6,312 nucleotides of DNA from contig CAJWIC010000084.1 in assembly GCA_913040905.1 (NCBI GenBank), positions 1-6,312 of the forward strand, written 5' to 3'. Positions 1 through 5,984 of the stretch are shown here, one piece after another; the first letter of the stretch is position 1, and each line of letters begins with the position of its first letter. This DNA comes from an uncultured Synechococcus sp. (lineage in GTDB: Bacteria; Cyanobacteriota; Cyanobacteriia; PCC-6307; Cyanobiaceae). The notes beneath the pieces were generated by a model. It saw only the letters and a list, made by a program, of their open reading frames with translations. It searched no databases and had not been told where the DNA came from. The translations under genes and the position numbers were made by a program.

Positions 1-711
1 GACATCCAGTTCATCGAAGGCAAGGAGTACACCCAGGAGGAGTTCTTTCACACCTTCAATGCCTTGCATGAAGCCGGTAAACAGGTGGTGATTGCCAGTG
101 ACCGTCCCCCAAGTCAGATCCCACGGCTGCAGCAGCGCTTGATCTCACGGTTTCAGATGGGCCTGATTGCAGACATCCAGGCCCCGGATCTGGAGACCCG
201 CATGGCGATCCTTCAGAAGAAGGCTGAGCAGGAACGGATGGCGTTGCCGCGGGATCTGATCCATTACCTGGCGGGGCGTTTCACCTCAAACATCCGTGAA
301 CTTGAGGGGGCCCTGACCCGTGCGGTGGCCTTCGCTTCGATCACGGGGCTGCCGATGACGGTGGAGTCGGTGGCTCCGATGCTCGATCCGACCGGACAAG
401 GTGTTGAAGTCACACCCCAGCAGGTGATCGACAAGGTTTCGGAAGTGTTTGATGTCACCGCTGAGGAGTTGCTCAGCAGCACTCGCCGCCGAGCCGTCAG
501 CCAGGCCCGTCAGGTGGGGATGTATCTGATGAGGAAGGGGACCGATCTGAGTCTGCCGCGCATTGGCGACACCTTCGGCGGCAAGGATCACACCACGGTG
601 ATGTACGCCATCGAACAGGTGGAGAAGAAACTGGCCAGCGACCCCAAGCTGGCCGGGCAGGTTCAGAAGGTCCAGGACCTGCTGCAGATTGATTCCAGGC
701 GCAAACGCTGA
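1..711 (+). CDS. dnaA: Chromosomal replication initiator protein DnaA, C-terminal part (5' end outside window)
   Basis: DnaA is the AAA+ ATPase that binds DnaA boxes and opens the replication origin. The reading frame is open from base 1 and gives 236 residues, so roughly the last half of the protein is present. The window begins inside the Walker B region (DIQFIEGKE). Next come sensor 1 (VVIASDRPP), the arginine-finger segment (LISRF, arginine at window codon 50) and sensor 2 ([10 protein letters not shown], arginine at codon 99). The C-terminal helix-turn-helix domain IV follows, with the family signature KDHTTV at codons 195-199. The Walker A loop and domains I and II must lie left of the window. 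Nothing in the visible part is broken. It ends in TGA directly against the stop codon of the opposite-strand ParB-like gene. No cluster of DnaA boxes is visible nearby, and the downstream neighbour is not dnaN, so the window gives no evidence of an origin here. Identification is very secure. Confidence 0.97.
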   Translation, partial: DIQFIEGKEYTQEEFFHTFNALHEAGKQVVIASDRPPSQIPRLQQRLISRFQMGLIADIQAPDLETRMAILQKKAEQERMALPRDLIHYLAGRFTSNIRELEGALTRAVAFASITGLPMTVESVAPMLDPTGQGVEVTPQQVIDKVSEVFDVTAEELLSSTRRRAVSQARQVGMYLMRKGTDLSLPRIGDTFGGKDHTTVMYAIEQVEKKLASDPKLAGQVQKVQDLLQIDSRRKR

Positions 712-1380
712 TCAGCGGCAGGATTTCTTGTCGCCTTTCCAGCCCGCCATGCCGCTGGCCGCCTCTGAACACACAAGACGCCGGGCCGGTGCCAGTGCTG
801 GGTTGAGTTGCCGGGAGCTGAAGGGAGGTAAGGGCCGTCGACGCAGCCAGGCACCCCAGCGGAATTCGTGATAAGGGATCTGCGGCTGCGGCTTGATGAA
901 GCCCTCCTTCTTCAGTTTCCACACCAGGCTGCGGTAGGGGTCATCCTCCAGATCGAGCAGGGTTCGGGGCAACTCCATCGGCTGACGCGGTCCAGCGCCC
1001 CGTCCGTCGATCAGGTACAGCCACCCCTGCTGTTCGAGAAACCTCAGCACATCACTGCGGTCACTGGTGGGCAGCTCTGCGATGACATACCCCCAGGCCG
1101 TGGAGTGGGAATCCAGCCCCAGCAGCGCCCGAAGTCGGTGGTGGCGATCCACCATCCAGACCTCACCGGCAGCGCTGCGGACCAGTGGCACGGGTTTGCC
1201 CTTGAGGTAATCCTGTCGTTGCTGGCGGGTTTCGCCGGCGAAGTCCTCCTGCCGGGCCCATACCTCCGCCAGACCGATGCACCATTGCGTCGGCTGAAGG
1301 CTGGCAATCGGGATCTCAATCAGCTCGCTCTGGCGTCCGGCTTCCGGAATCGGTTGGTAGCCAGACAGGTCGAGGGTCAC
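712..1380 (-). CDS. ParB-like nuclease-family (ParB/sulfiredoxin superfamily) protein of unknown role
   Basis: With the GTG start at 1380 this gives a soluble protein of about 222 residues. Its middle contains a hydrophobic strand followed by VDRHHRLRALL (D78, H80, H81, R82). This DxHHR-type motif is typical of the putative ParB-like nuclease family (ParBc_2, as I recall). A segment IEIPIASLQPTQW near residues 21-33 resembles the start of ParB-type domains. The C-terminal third is rich in W, R and P and is unfamiliar. No signal peptide or membrane segment is seen. It is probably not the true chromosome-partitioning ParB: no ParA partner or helix-turn-helix is visible. Start choice: GTG 1380 lies 22 bp after the GST stop and keeps the conserved-looking part. 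TTG 1419 or ATG 1482 would extend it into the GST gene by 17 or 80 bp, and no strong ribosome binding site decides between them. It is the third gene of a minus-strand cluster. Family assignment is fairly confident; function is unknown. Confidence 0.74.
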   Translation of the reverse strand: MTLDLSGYQPIPEAGRQSELIEIPIASLQPTQWCIGLAEVWARQEDFAGETRQQRQDYLKGKPVPLVRSAAGEVWMVDRHHRLRALLGLDSHSTAWGYVIAELPTSDRSDVLRFLEQQGWLYLIDGRGAGPRQPMELPRTLLDLEDDPYRSLVWKLKKEGFIKPQPQIPYHEFRWGAWLRRRPLPPFSSRQLNPALAPARRLVCSEAASGMAGWKGDKKSCR

Positions 1381-1402
1381 ACCACTGGTGCCAAGACGCT
1401 CA

Positions 1403-2635
1403 CTATGGCCGACCCACAAATGCTGTTGGGTCCTGGTCGAACCGGTCCCGGATCGGCAGCGGTGGGGGTTGATCCGGTCCATCGATGGCAGCGGTCCGCT
1501 CGAGCGCCTGACGCAAGAGCCGAGCCGCCGGCAGAGGCATGTCCCGCGGAACCGAGATCCGATCGCGCAGGTAGCGAAGCGCGGCGGCACTGCCGCGGTC
1601 GGGACAGGGGGTGCCTTGGCCCATCAGGTTGGTCAGGGCGCAGCGGAGTGGTTGATCAAAGCCGGCTCGGCCCAGTGGGTTGCGCTGCAACAACGGTTCG
1701 CGGTGACGCAGCACCCGCCCAAGGGCGATGGCCGCTGCATGTGTGCTGTGGTCGGAGTCCCAACGGGCTTCGTCGTCCGCGAGCCCATCACCGCGATCGA
1801 TCCGAGCGGCCATGGCTCGAGCCGCATCGGAGTTGTTGGACCAGCAGCCCCCCATCTGGGGAGGGAGGTCGTGGGCATGGGTGTGGTGATCGCTCTGGGT
1901 GCCCCGATAGGTGGCCAGCTGTTCGAGGGCCTGGAACCAGGCATCAATGGCCGGATGCTCGTGGCGCAGTCGATACCCCTTGTAGTAAGCCAGTGAGGCA
2001 TTCATGCGTTCCACGTAGGGCACGAACACCAGATCAGCCGTCCCCGGTGCCGCTGGATCGAGAAATGGGCCAGGTGATTGCTGCAGGGCCTGTTCGAACT
2101 GTTGGGCAATCCGCCGGAACTGCTCCATGGCGCGACGGTCGTCCTTCGGGCTGAGCCCCGGGCTGCACAGCCACAGGCACCAGGCCCTGAACAGCAGCCG
2201 TTCCAGCTGCCGGTGTGAGCGCACGTCCGGGCTGGTCATCGGCTGGCCGAGGGGCCCGAAGGTCGCCTCCAGCTGCAGGAGGATCTCATCGCTTTCGGTG
2301 ATCAGCCGGCCGTCGAGGTCGAGGGCCGGCAGCATGCCGCTGGGGACAAGGCGCAGAAACCAGGGTTCCTTGCTGCCATAGCAGCGCATCGTTACCTTGC
2401 GGATGCGATAGGGAATTCGCTTGAATTCCAACCACAACCACACCTTCTGGCAGTACGGGCACCAGGCATGGTGATCGCGATAGAGAGTGACGCGAACCGA
2501 ACTCTCCGCCTGGCCGAACAAGCGGAGCACCGCCTGGGCATTGGTCGGCCCCTGGGTGCGTTCGGATTGGTTGACGCTCAGATCCTCTAAAGCCGACCAG
2601 GAGAGCGCTTCAGTTGGAGCCGATGTAGGGGGCAT
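1403..2635 (-). CDS. Glutathione S-transferase-like protein with CPYC active site and long C-terminal extension
   Basis: A protein of about 410 residues, much longer than ordinary GSTs (200-250). A thioredoxin-fold N-domain follows a roughly 45-residue leader. It has the active-site motif WCPYC (C59-P-Y-C62), the cis-proline region SGMLPAL (P103) and the glutathione-contacting ESDEIL (E114, S115). An all-helical GST C-domain runs to about residue 235. The remaining ~170 residues begin with a histidine-rich patch (H250, H251, H253, H255) followed by DLPPQMGGCW, and I recognise no known domain there. The CPYC cysteines suggest glutaredoxin-like thiol transfer or deglutathionylation rather than classical conjugation. 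From memory, this resembles the extended Iota-type GSTs of cyanobacteria and lower plants; this is not verified. The start at ATG 2635 overlaps the upstream small gene by 26 bp. ATG 2665 would add 10 residues, and neither start has a convincing ribosome binding site. Divergently placed gor supplies reduced glutathione, which fits the role. Confidence 0.86.
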   Translation of the reverse strand: MPPTSAPTEALSWSALEDLSVNQSERTQGPTNAQAVLRLFGQAESSVRVTLYRDHHAWCPYCQKVWLWLEFKRIPYRIRKVTMRCYGSKEPWFLRLVPSGMLPALDLDGRLITESDEILLQLEATFGPLGQPMTSPDVRSHRQLERLLFRAWCLWLCSPGLSPKDDRRAMEQFRRIAQQFEQALQQSPGPFLDPAAPGTADLVFVPYVERMNASLAYYKGYRLRHEHPAIDAWFQALEQLATYRGTQSDHHTHAHDLPPQMGGCWSNNSDAARAMAARIDRGDGLADDEARWDSDHSTHAAAIALGRVLRHREPLLQRNPLGRAGFDQPLRCALTNLMGQGTPCPDRGSAAALRYLRDRISVPRDMPLPAARLLRQALERTAAIDGPDQPPPLPIRDRFDQDPTAFVGRP

Positions 2636-2849
2636 GGAGGATCGGGGAGAGATCACCGCGTCCATAGGACTGCCAGTCCCCCAGTTCCTGCATCAGGGCC
2701 AGACAGTCGTCCTGGCGGCCCTCCCTGGCCAGTTGCTTGAGCCGGAGAGTCATGTCATCGGAGGTGAGCATCATCACGATGTCGCGACGCTGAAGCACCT
2801 GCTGCTCGAGATCTGGGGGCTGTGGCTTGGAACGTTGGGTTTTTTTCAT
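2610..2849 (-). CDS. Small hypothetical protein, 79 residues
   Basis: I do not recognise this protein. It starts MKKTQRSKPQPP, a basic, proline-containing and probably flexible leader. Residues 13-59 look like two amphipathic helices (LEQQVLQRRDIVMML and MTLRLKQLAREGRQDDCLALMQELGDW), followed by a short polar tail. It has one cysteine (C49) and no signal peptide or membrane segment. Its end overlaps the start of the GST-like gene by 26 bp in another frame, which suggests co-transcription and perhaps translational coupling. It is the first gene of the minus-strand cluster, with the shared intergenic region just upstream. No clear Shine-Dalgarno sequence precedes the ATG. Support for it being real: the tight operon placement, a credible helical composition, and that it fills the space between the GST gene and the divergent promoter region. 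A non-coding shadow cannot be excluded without homologues. Confidence 0.63.
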   Translation of the reverse strand: MKKTQRSKPQPPDLEQQVLQRRDIVMMLTSDDMTLRLKQLAREGRQDDCLALMQELGDWQSYGRGDLSPILHAPYIGSN

Positions 2850-3006
2850 GGGTAGGTGTCGGCGGGCTCGGGTCCACGTCTCTTCACGTGCCCTTGAGCC
2901 GATCTTGTCCTGACCATAATTCTTCCTTTACCTTCTGCCACGTGTCAGGCGGCACGTCGACAGGCATCCTCCGCGTCAGGAGAATTGACGCCCTGCCACT
3001 GCTGCC
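2850..3006. promoter_or_regulatory. Divergent intergenic control region between the GST cluster and gor
   Basis: This 157-bp gap must hold the start signals for gor (rightward) and probably for the small-protein/GST/ParB-like cluster (leftward). The word CACGT occurs four times (2875, 2885, 2939, 2953), twice as the palindrome CACGTG. The word GTCAGG or GACAGG occurs at 2944, 2959 and 2975, spaced 15-16 bp apart. The second CACGTG site and the following CACGTC site therefore form an imperfect tandem unit at 2939-2965. Such iterated words between divergent genes often mark regulator sites, but no named operator is recognised. For the leftward direction the only -10-like stretch is AATTAT around 2916-2921 (complement), without a good -35. 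Confidence 0.35.
2894..2920 (+). promoter_or_regulatory. Possible sigma-70-type promoter for gor
   Basis: TTGAGC (2894-2899) and CATAAT (2915-2920) resemble -35 and -10 hexamers. The spacer is 15 bp, shorter than the usual 17. Transcription would start near 2927 and leave a leader of about 80 bases before the gor ATG. An AGGAGA stretch (2978-2983) lies in this leader but 23 bases before the ATG, too far for a standard ribosome binding site. An in-frame TGA at 2986 rules out any earlier gor start. This is a weak, purely sequence-based prediction. Confidence 0.25.
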
Positions 3007-4374
3007 ATGGCCATTGAGTCGACCTTTGATCTGCTGGTTCTTGGGGCTGGATCTGGCGGTTTGGCCGCAGCCAAGCGGGCGGCACGGCATGGGGCAAGGG
3101 TGGCCATTGTTGAGGGCGACCGCGTCGGCGGCACCTGTGTGATCCGGGGATGTGTCCCCAAGAAGCTGTTGGTGTATGGCGCCCAGGCACGGCATCAGCT
3201 CAGGGATGCACCGGCCTATGGCCTCACCCTTGGGGCGGTTGAGAGCGATGTTGCGGAGTTGTTTCGCCGGGTGCGGGCCGAGGTGGATCGGCTCAATCAG
3301 CTGCATCTCAGTTTTCTGGACAAGGCGGGTGTTGAGCGCATCGACGGCTGGGGACGATTCCTGTCCGACCGGAGCATCGGCATTGCAACCGATCGGGGCG
3401 GTCCGATCCAACGGGAACTCTCCGCTGCGCATGTTCTGGTGGCGGTTGGAGGTCGGCCGGTGCGTCCGGACATCCCCGGCATCGAACACACCTGGATCAG
3501 TGACGACATGTTCAACCTGGAGCAGTTGCCTCAGGCGGTGGTGGTGGTGGGAGCGGGCTTTATCGCCTGCGAATTCGCCTGCATCCTTCGCGGCCTCGGC
3601 GTCGAGGTCACCCAGGTGGTGCGGGGCTCAGGTCTGCTCAGGGGGTTTGACCGGGAGCTGGCTGATGCCGTGCTGGAGGGGCTGCAGGAGCAGGGGATTC
3701 ATGTATTGCTGGAACGCAGCGTCACGGCGGTCAGTGGTCAGCCCGCTGATCTCACGGTCCAGCTGTCGGATGGTTTGGAGCTGCCCTGCGGTGGTGTGTT
3801 GATGGCCACGGGCCGGCGACCCTGGTTGGATGGGCTGGGTCTCGATGCTGCCGGTGTGGCAGTGGAGGACGGACGGATCCGTGTTGATGCTGATTCACGC
3901 ACGTCCGTTCCTCACATCTATGCAGTCGGTGATGTCACCGACCGGGTGAACCTCACGCCGGTGGCGATCGATGAGGGTCGCGCCTTCGCCGATTCCAGCT
4001 TCGGCGGCCGGCCGCGACAGGTGAACCACGACCTTGTCGCCAGCGCTGTGTTCTGTGATCCCGAGCTGGCCACCGTTGGCCTGTCGGAGGAAGCGGCCGT
4101 TGCTCGCCATGGCGTGGATGGTGTGGTGATCCACAGGGCCCGGTTCCGATCGATGTCGCGTGCCTTGCCCGCCTCGGGTCCCCGTTGTCTGCTGAAGCTC
4201 GTTGTGGACGCGTCGACGGATCGTGTGCTCGGTTGCCACATGGTGGGGGAGCATGCCGCTGAAATCATTCAGATGGCGGCGATTGCGGTTGGGATGGGGG
4301 CCACCAAGGCGGATTTCGATCGCACGATGGCCCTGCATCCCTCGGTGTCTGAAGAGTTCGTGACGATGGGCTGA
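3007..4374 (+). CDS. gor: Glutathione reductase (NADPH)
   Basis: This cytosolic flavoenzyme reduces glutathione disulfide to two glutathione molecules with NADPH, keeping the thiol pool reduced during photosynthetic oxidative stress. Its 455 residues match the family's usual length of about 450. The FAD-binding motif GAGSGG is at 13-18. The redox-active disulfide lies in GGTCVIRGCVPKK (C44 and C49). The NADPH domain has GAGFIA at 182-187, and R206 and R212 sit at the spacing of the arginines that bind the NADPH 2'-phosphate in E. coli Gor. The second FAD motif YAVGDV is at 305-310. The C-terminal interface HPSVSEE supplies the catalytic His444 and Glu449 to the partner subunit, so a homodimer is expected. 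The NADPH arginines and disulfide context favour Gor over lipoamide dehydrogenase or mercuric reductase. The start is fixed by an in-frame stop at 2986. The neighbouring divergent GST-like gene fits a shared glutathione role. It appears intact. Confidence 0.97.
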   Translation: MAIESTFDLLVLGAGSGGLAAAKRAARHGARVAIVEGDRVGGTCVIRGCVPKKLLVYGAQARHQLRDAPAYGLTLGAVESDVAELFRRVRAEVDRLNQLHLSFLDKAGVERIDGWGRFLSDRSIGIATDRGGPIQRELSAAHVLVAVGGRPVRPDIPGIEHTWISDDMFNLEQLPQAVVVVGAGFIACEFACILRGLGVEVTQVVRGSGLLRGFDRELADAVLEGLQEQGIHVLLERSVTAVSGQPADLTVQLSDGLELPCGGVLMATGRRPWLDGLGLDAAGVAVEDGRIRVDADSRTSVPHIYAVGDVTDRVNLTPVAIDEGRAFADSSFGGRPRQVNHDLVASAVFCDPELATVGLSEEAAVARHGVDGVVIHRARFRSMSRALPASGPRCLLKLVVDASTDRVLGCHMVGEHAAEIIQMAAIAVGMGATKADFDRTMALHPSVSEEFVTMG

Positions 4375-4394
4375 TCCCGTGAATCCGAACAATT

Positions 4395-4457
4395 CCTGAG
4401 AACCGTCGTATCCGTCCCAGACCCCGTGAGTCGCATGAGGGGTGAGTACGGTTCAGG
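4395..4457. repeat. Nested inverted repeat between convergent gor and GMC genes
   Basis: The outer arms CCTGA-GA-ACCGT (4395-4406) and ACGGTTCAGG (4448-4457) pair over 10 bp with a 2-base bulge; the inner 7 bases, GAACCGT and ACGGTTC, also pair perfectly. Inside, ACCCC (4421-4425) pairs with GGGGT (4439-4443) around a 13-base loop. The direct repeat GTGAGT occurs at 4426 and 4442. No T-tract follows on either strand, so it is not a standard intrinsic terminator, although it may still end or protect transcripts from both sides. The right arm, GTACGGTTC followed by AGGGGGG, resembles the 3' strand of group II intron domain V. No intron-encoded protein is present. Confidence 0.5.
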
Positions 4458-4472
4458 GGGGCCTGATGTGAT

Positions 4473-4484
4473 GCTCAGCTGAGC
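4473..4484. repeat. 12-bp perfect palindrome over the GMC stop codon
   Basis: GCTCAGCTGAGC is identical to its reverse complement and contains the TGA stop (complement of 4475-4477) of the GMC gene. It could be a protein-binding or restriction-type site, or coincidence. With no unpaired loop bases it would make only a poor hairpin, so a terminator role is doubtful. Confidence 0.45.
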
Positions 4485-5980
4485 TTGTCCGCCAATCTCA
4501 GGGCCAACGCGATCACCGTGAGACCCGGGCCAACACTCGGACAGCTTGGGAAGACGCTGGCATCCGCGATGTAGAGGTTTTCCAGCTCATGGCACTTTCC
4601 GTGAGCATCCACTACTGCGCTGGAGGGATCATCTCCCATTCGACAGCTGCCGCAGCCGAAGCCCACCACACTCAGCGGGGCTTCGCCGCGGGCGTGGGTG
4701 GGAGCCTTGAGCACGACTTTCGTGATCGGGTCCTTCTCCACCTCCTTCAAGGTGTCGATCCAGCGGTACACCAGTCGATCGTGGGCCTCGCGGTTGTTAT
4801 GGATGTAGTTGATGCGGATCTGATCGTTTTGCAGCCAGATCTTGTTGTGGGGATCCGGCATCACCTCGGTCATCGCCCACCAGGCGACGGAGCGGGACGC
4901 CAGTCGCTCCAGACCGAAATCGGGGATCATCTTGCTCACCAAGGAGAGCACCGGTGGTGATTCGGCGAACAGCGCGTCCTGCAACACGCCGCCGGCTGCC
5001 TGGATGTGCCCCAGAGGAAAGCTGACGTTCTTGTCTCCCCAGTAGTAGTCGTTAATGCCCAGGGACCGTCCATAGCGACCACTGTTGCGTTCGGTGGCCA
5101 GCTGCAGGATTGAGGTGAGCTGCAGATTCATCAGATTGCGGCCCACTTGATCGGAGCTGTTGCTGATGCCCTTGGGGTGGTGGGAGCTCGCCGAGCGCAG
5201 CAGGATTACCGGGGTGTTCACAGCACCGGCCGCCAACACCACCACATCGGCGCGGAACAGCCAGGTGTCCCCTTCCAATTCCGCCTCCACAGCCTTCACG
5301 TTGCGGCCGCTGGGGCTCACATGGAGTCGCTGCACCTTGGCGTTGTCACGCAGGGTGAGCCGCTCGGGATCCCCGGCCTGGAGGCCGAACAGCTGGGCGT
5401 CGCCGCTCGGGTCGTCCTTGTCGTCCGACCAGCTGATGGGAATGTCGTAGGGCTGGCATCCCTGGCGCTGCAGAGCGGCGCGAAGCGGTTCCAGGAATGG
5501 TTCCACCGCTTTGGGTTTGGCTGGGTAGTCGCCATTGCGCTTGGGTTCGGTGGGATCAACGCCCGCCTTGCCATGCACCCGATACAGCTGTTCCGCCTGT
5601 TCGTAGTAGGGGGCCAGTTCGGCGTAGTCGAACGGCCAGGCGGGTGAAATTCCCTCCTGCAGGGGGACTTCGCTGAAGTCCTTCTTGCGCATCCGCTCCA
5701 GCACGGCTCCCCAGATCTTGGTGTTGCCGCCGCGGGCGTAGGTGGTCTGGGGGGGGAAGGGGTCACCGTCCGGGCCGAACCAGCGTTCGTTTTTGGGGTG
5801 ATAGCGGTCCTTGCGGAACAGATCCACGTCGGCGACGTTCTGATCCTCGAGGGCCATGGCGCCACCGCGCTCCAGCACCAGGACGGATTTGCCTTGGCGG
5901 CTCAGAGCGCCGGCCAGGGTGCCACCACCGGCGCCGCTGCCGATGACGATGACGTCGTAATGGCGGTCGTCGATGATCAT
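4475..5980 (-). CDS. GMC-family FAD-dependent oxidoreductase
   Basis: The protein has 501 residues and belongs to the glucose-methanol-choline oxidoreductase family, flavoenzymes that usually oxidise alcohols or sugars. The N-terminal FAD/ADP-binding motif GSGAGGG is at 14-20, ending at E37. The GMC signature-like segment GGNTKIWG is at 84-91, and the second, AAGAVNTPVILLRSA, at 250-264. The C-domain signature GSCRMG is at 444-449, with DASVFP and LTVIALALRLADKL at the end. No signal peptide is seen, so it is probably cytosolic. Two oddities appear by eye alignment. The catalytic His usually found five residues before the Cys of TCRMG is F441, and the Asn or His expected in the last motif is G484. 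Four cysteines (443, 446, 463, 480) cluster there. The start ATG is 4 bp after the ctaE stop with no clear ribosome binding site, which suggests translational coupling and one transcript with cytochrome oxidase. Family is secure; substrate is unknown, and the reaction may differ from typical members. Confidence 0.93.
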   Translation of the reverse strand: MIIDDRHYDVIVIGSGAGGGTLAGALSRQGKSVLVLERGGAMALEDQNVADVDLFRKDRYHPKNERWFGPDGDPFPPQTTYARGGNTKIWGAVLERMRKKDFSEVPLQEGISPAWPFDYAELAPYYEQAEQLYRVHGKAGVDPTEPKRNGDYPAKPKAVEPFLEPLRAALQRQGCQPYDIPISWSDDKDDPSGDAQLFGLQAGDPERLTLRDNAKVQRLHVSPSGRNVKAVEAELEGDTWLFRADVVVLAAGAVNTPVILLRSASSHHPKGISNSSDQVGRNLMNLQLTSILQLATERNSGRYGRSLGINDYYWGDKNVSFPLGHIQAAGGVLQDALFAESPPVLSLVSKMIPDFGLERLASRSVAWWAMTEVMPDPHNKIWLQNDQIRINYIHNNREAHDRLVYRWIDTLKEVEKDPITKVVLKAPTHARGEAPLSVVGFGCGSCRMGDDPSSAVVDAHGKCHELENLYIADASVFPSCPSVGPGLTVIALALRLADKLS

Positions 5981-5984
5981 GGGA

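Noticed and set aside
1..711. Replication origin near dnaA
   Set aside because: No cluster of TTATCCACA-like boxes or AT-rich unwinding stretch is visible, dnaN is not adjacent downstream, and the region upstream of dnaA is outside the window.
868..2154. Long plus-strand open frame of 428 codons opposite the ParB-like and GST-like genes
   Set aside because: Its translation is low-complexity-like, rich in R, G, P and S, without recognisable motifs. It lies antisense to two frames with clear family motifs. Long antisense frames are common in GC-rich coding DNA.
2831..2846. T7 run after AACGTTGGG as a plus-strand terminator
   Set aside because: There is no GC-rich hairpin before it, and it is simply the AAA AAA codons after the ATG of the small minus-strand gene.
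2985..3017. Leader peptide (TTG at 2985) ahead of gor, with cysteine and histidine codons
   Set aside because: The only Shine-Dalgarno-like AGGAGA ends one base before the TTG, too close to work, and the ten-codon frame has no other support.
3152..3802. Second plus-strand frame of 216 codons inside gor
   Set aside because: It is out of frame with an intact glutathione reductase and very rich in R, S, C and W, as expected for a shifted reading of a GC-rich gene.
4375..4474. Bidirectional Rho-independent terminator between gor and the GMC gene
   Set aside because: Stems exist but no run of T follows on either strand, so a classical intrinsic terminator cannot be claimed. The element is recorded as an inverted repeat instead.
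5147..5647. Plus-strand frame of 166 codons opposite the GMC gene
   Set aside because: It is antisense to conserved GMC motifs and shows no domain of its own.
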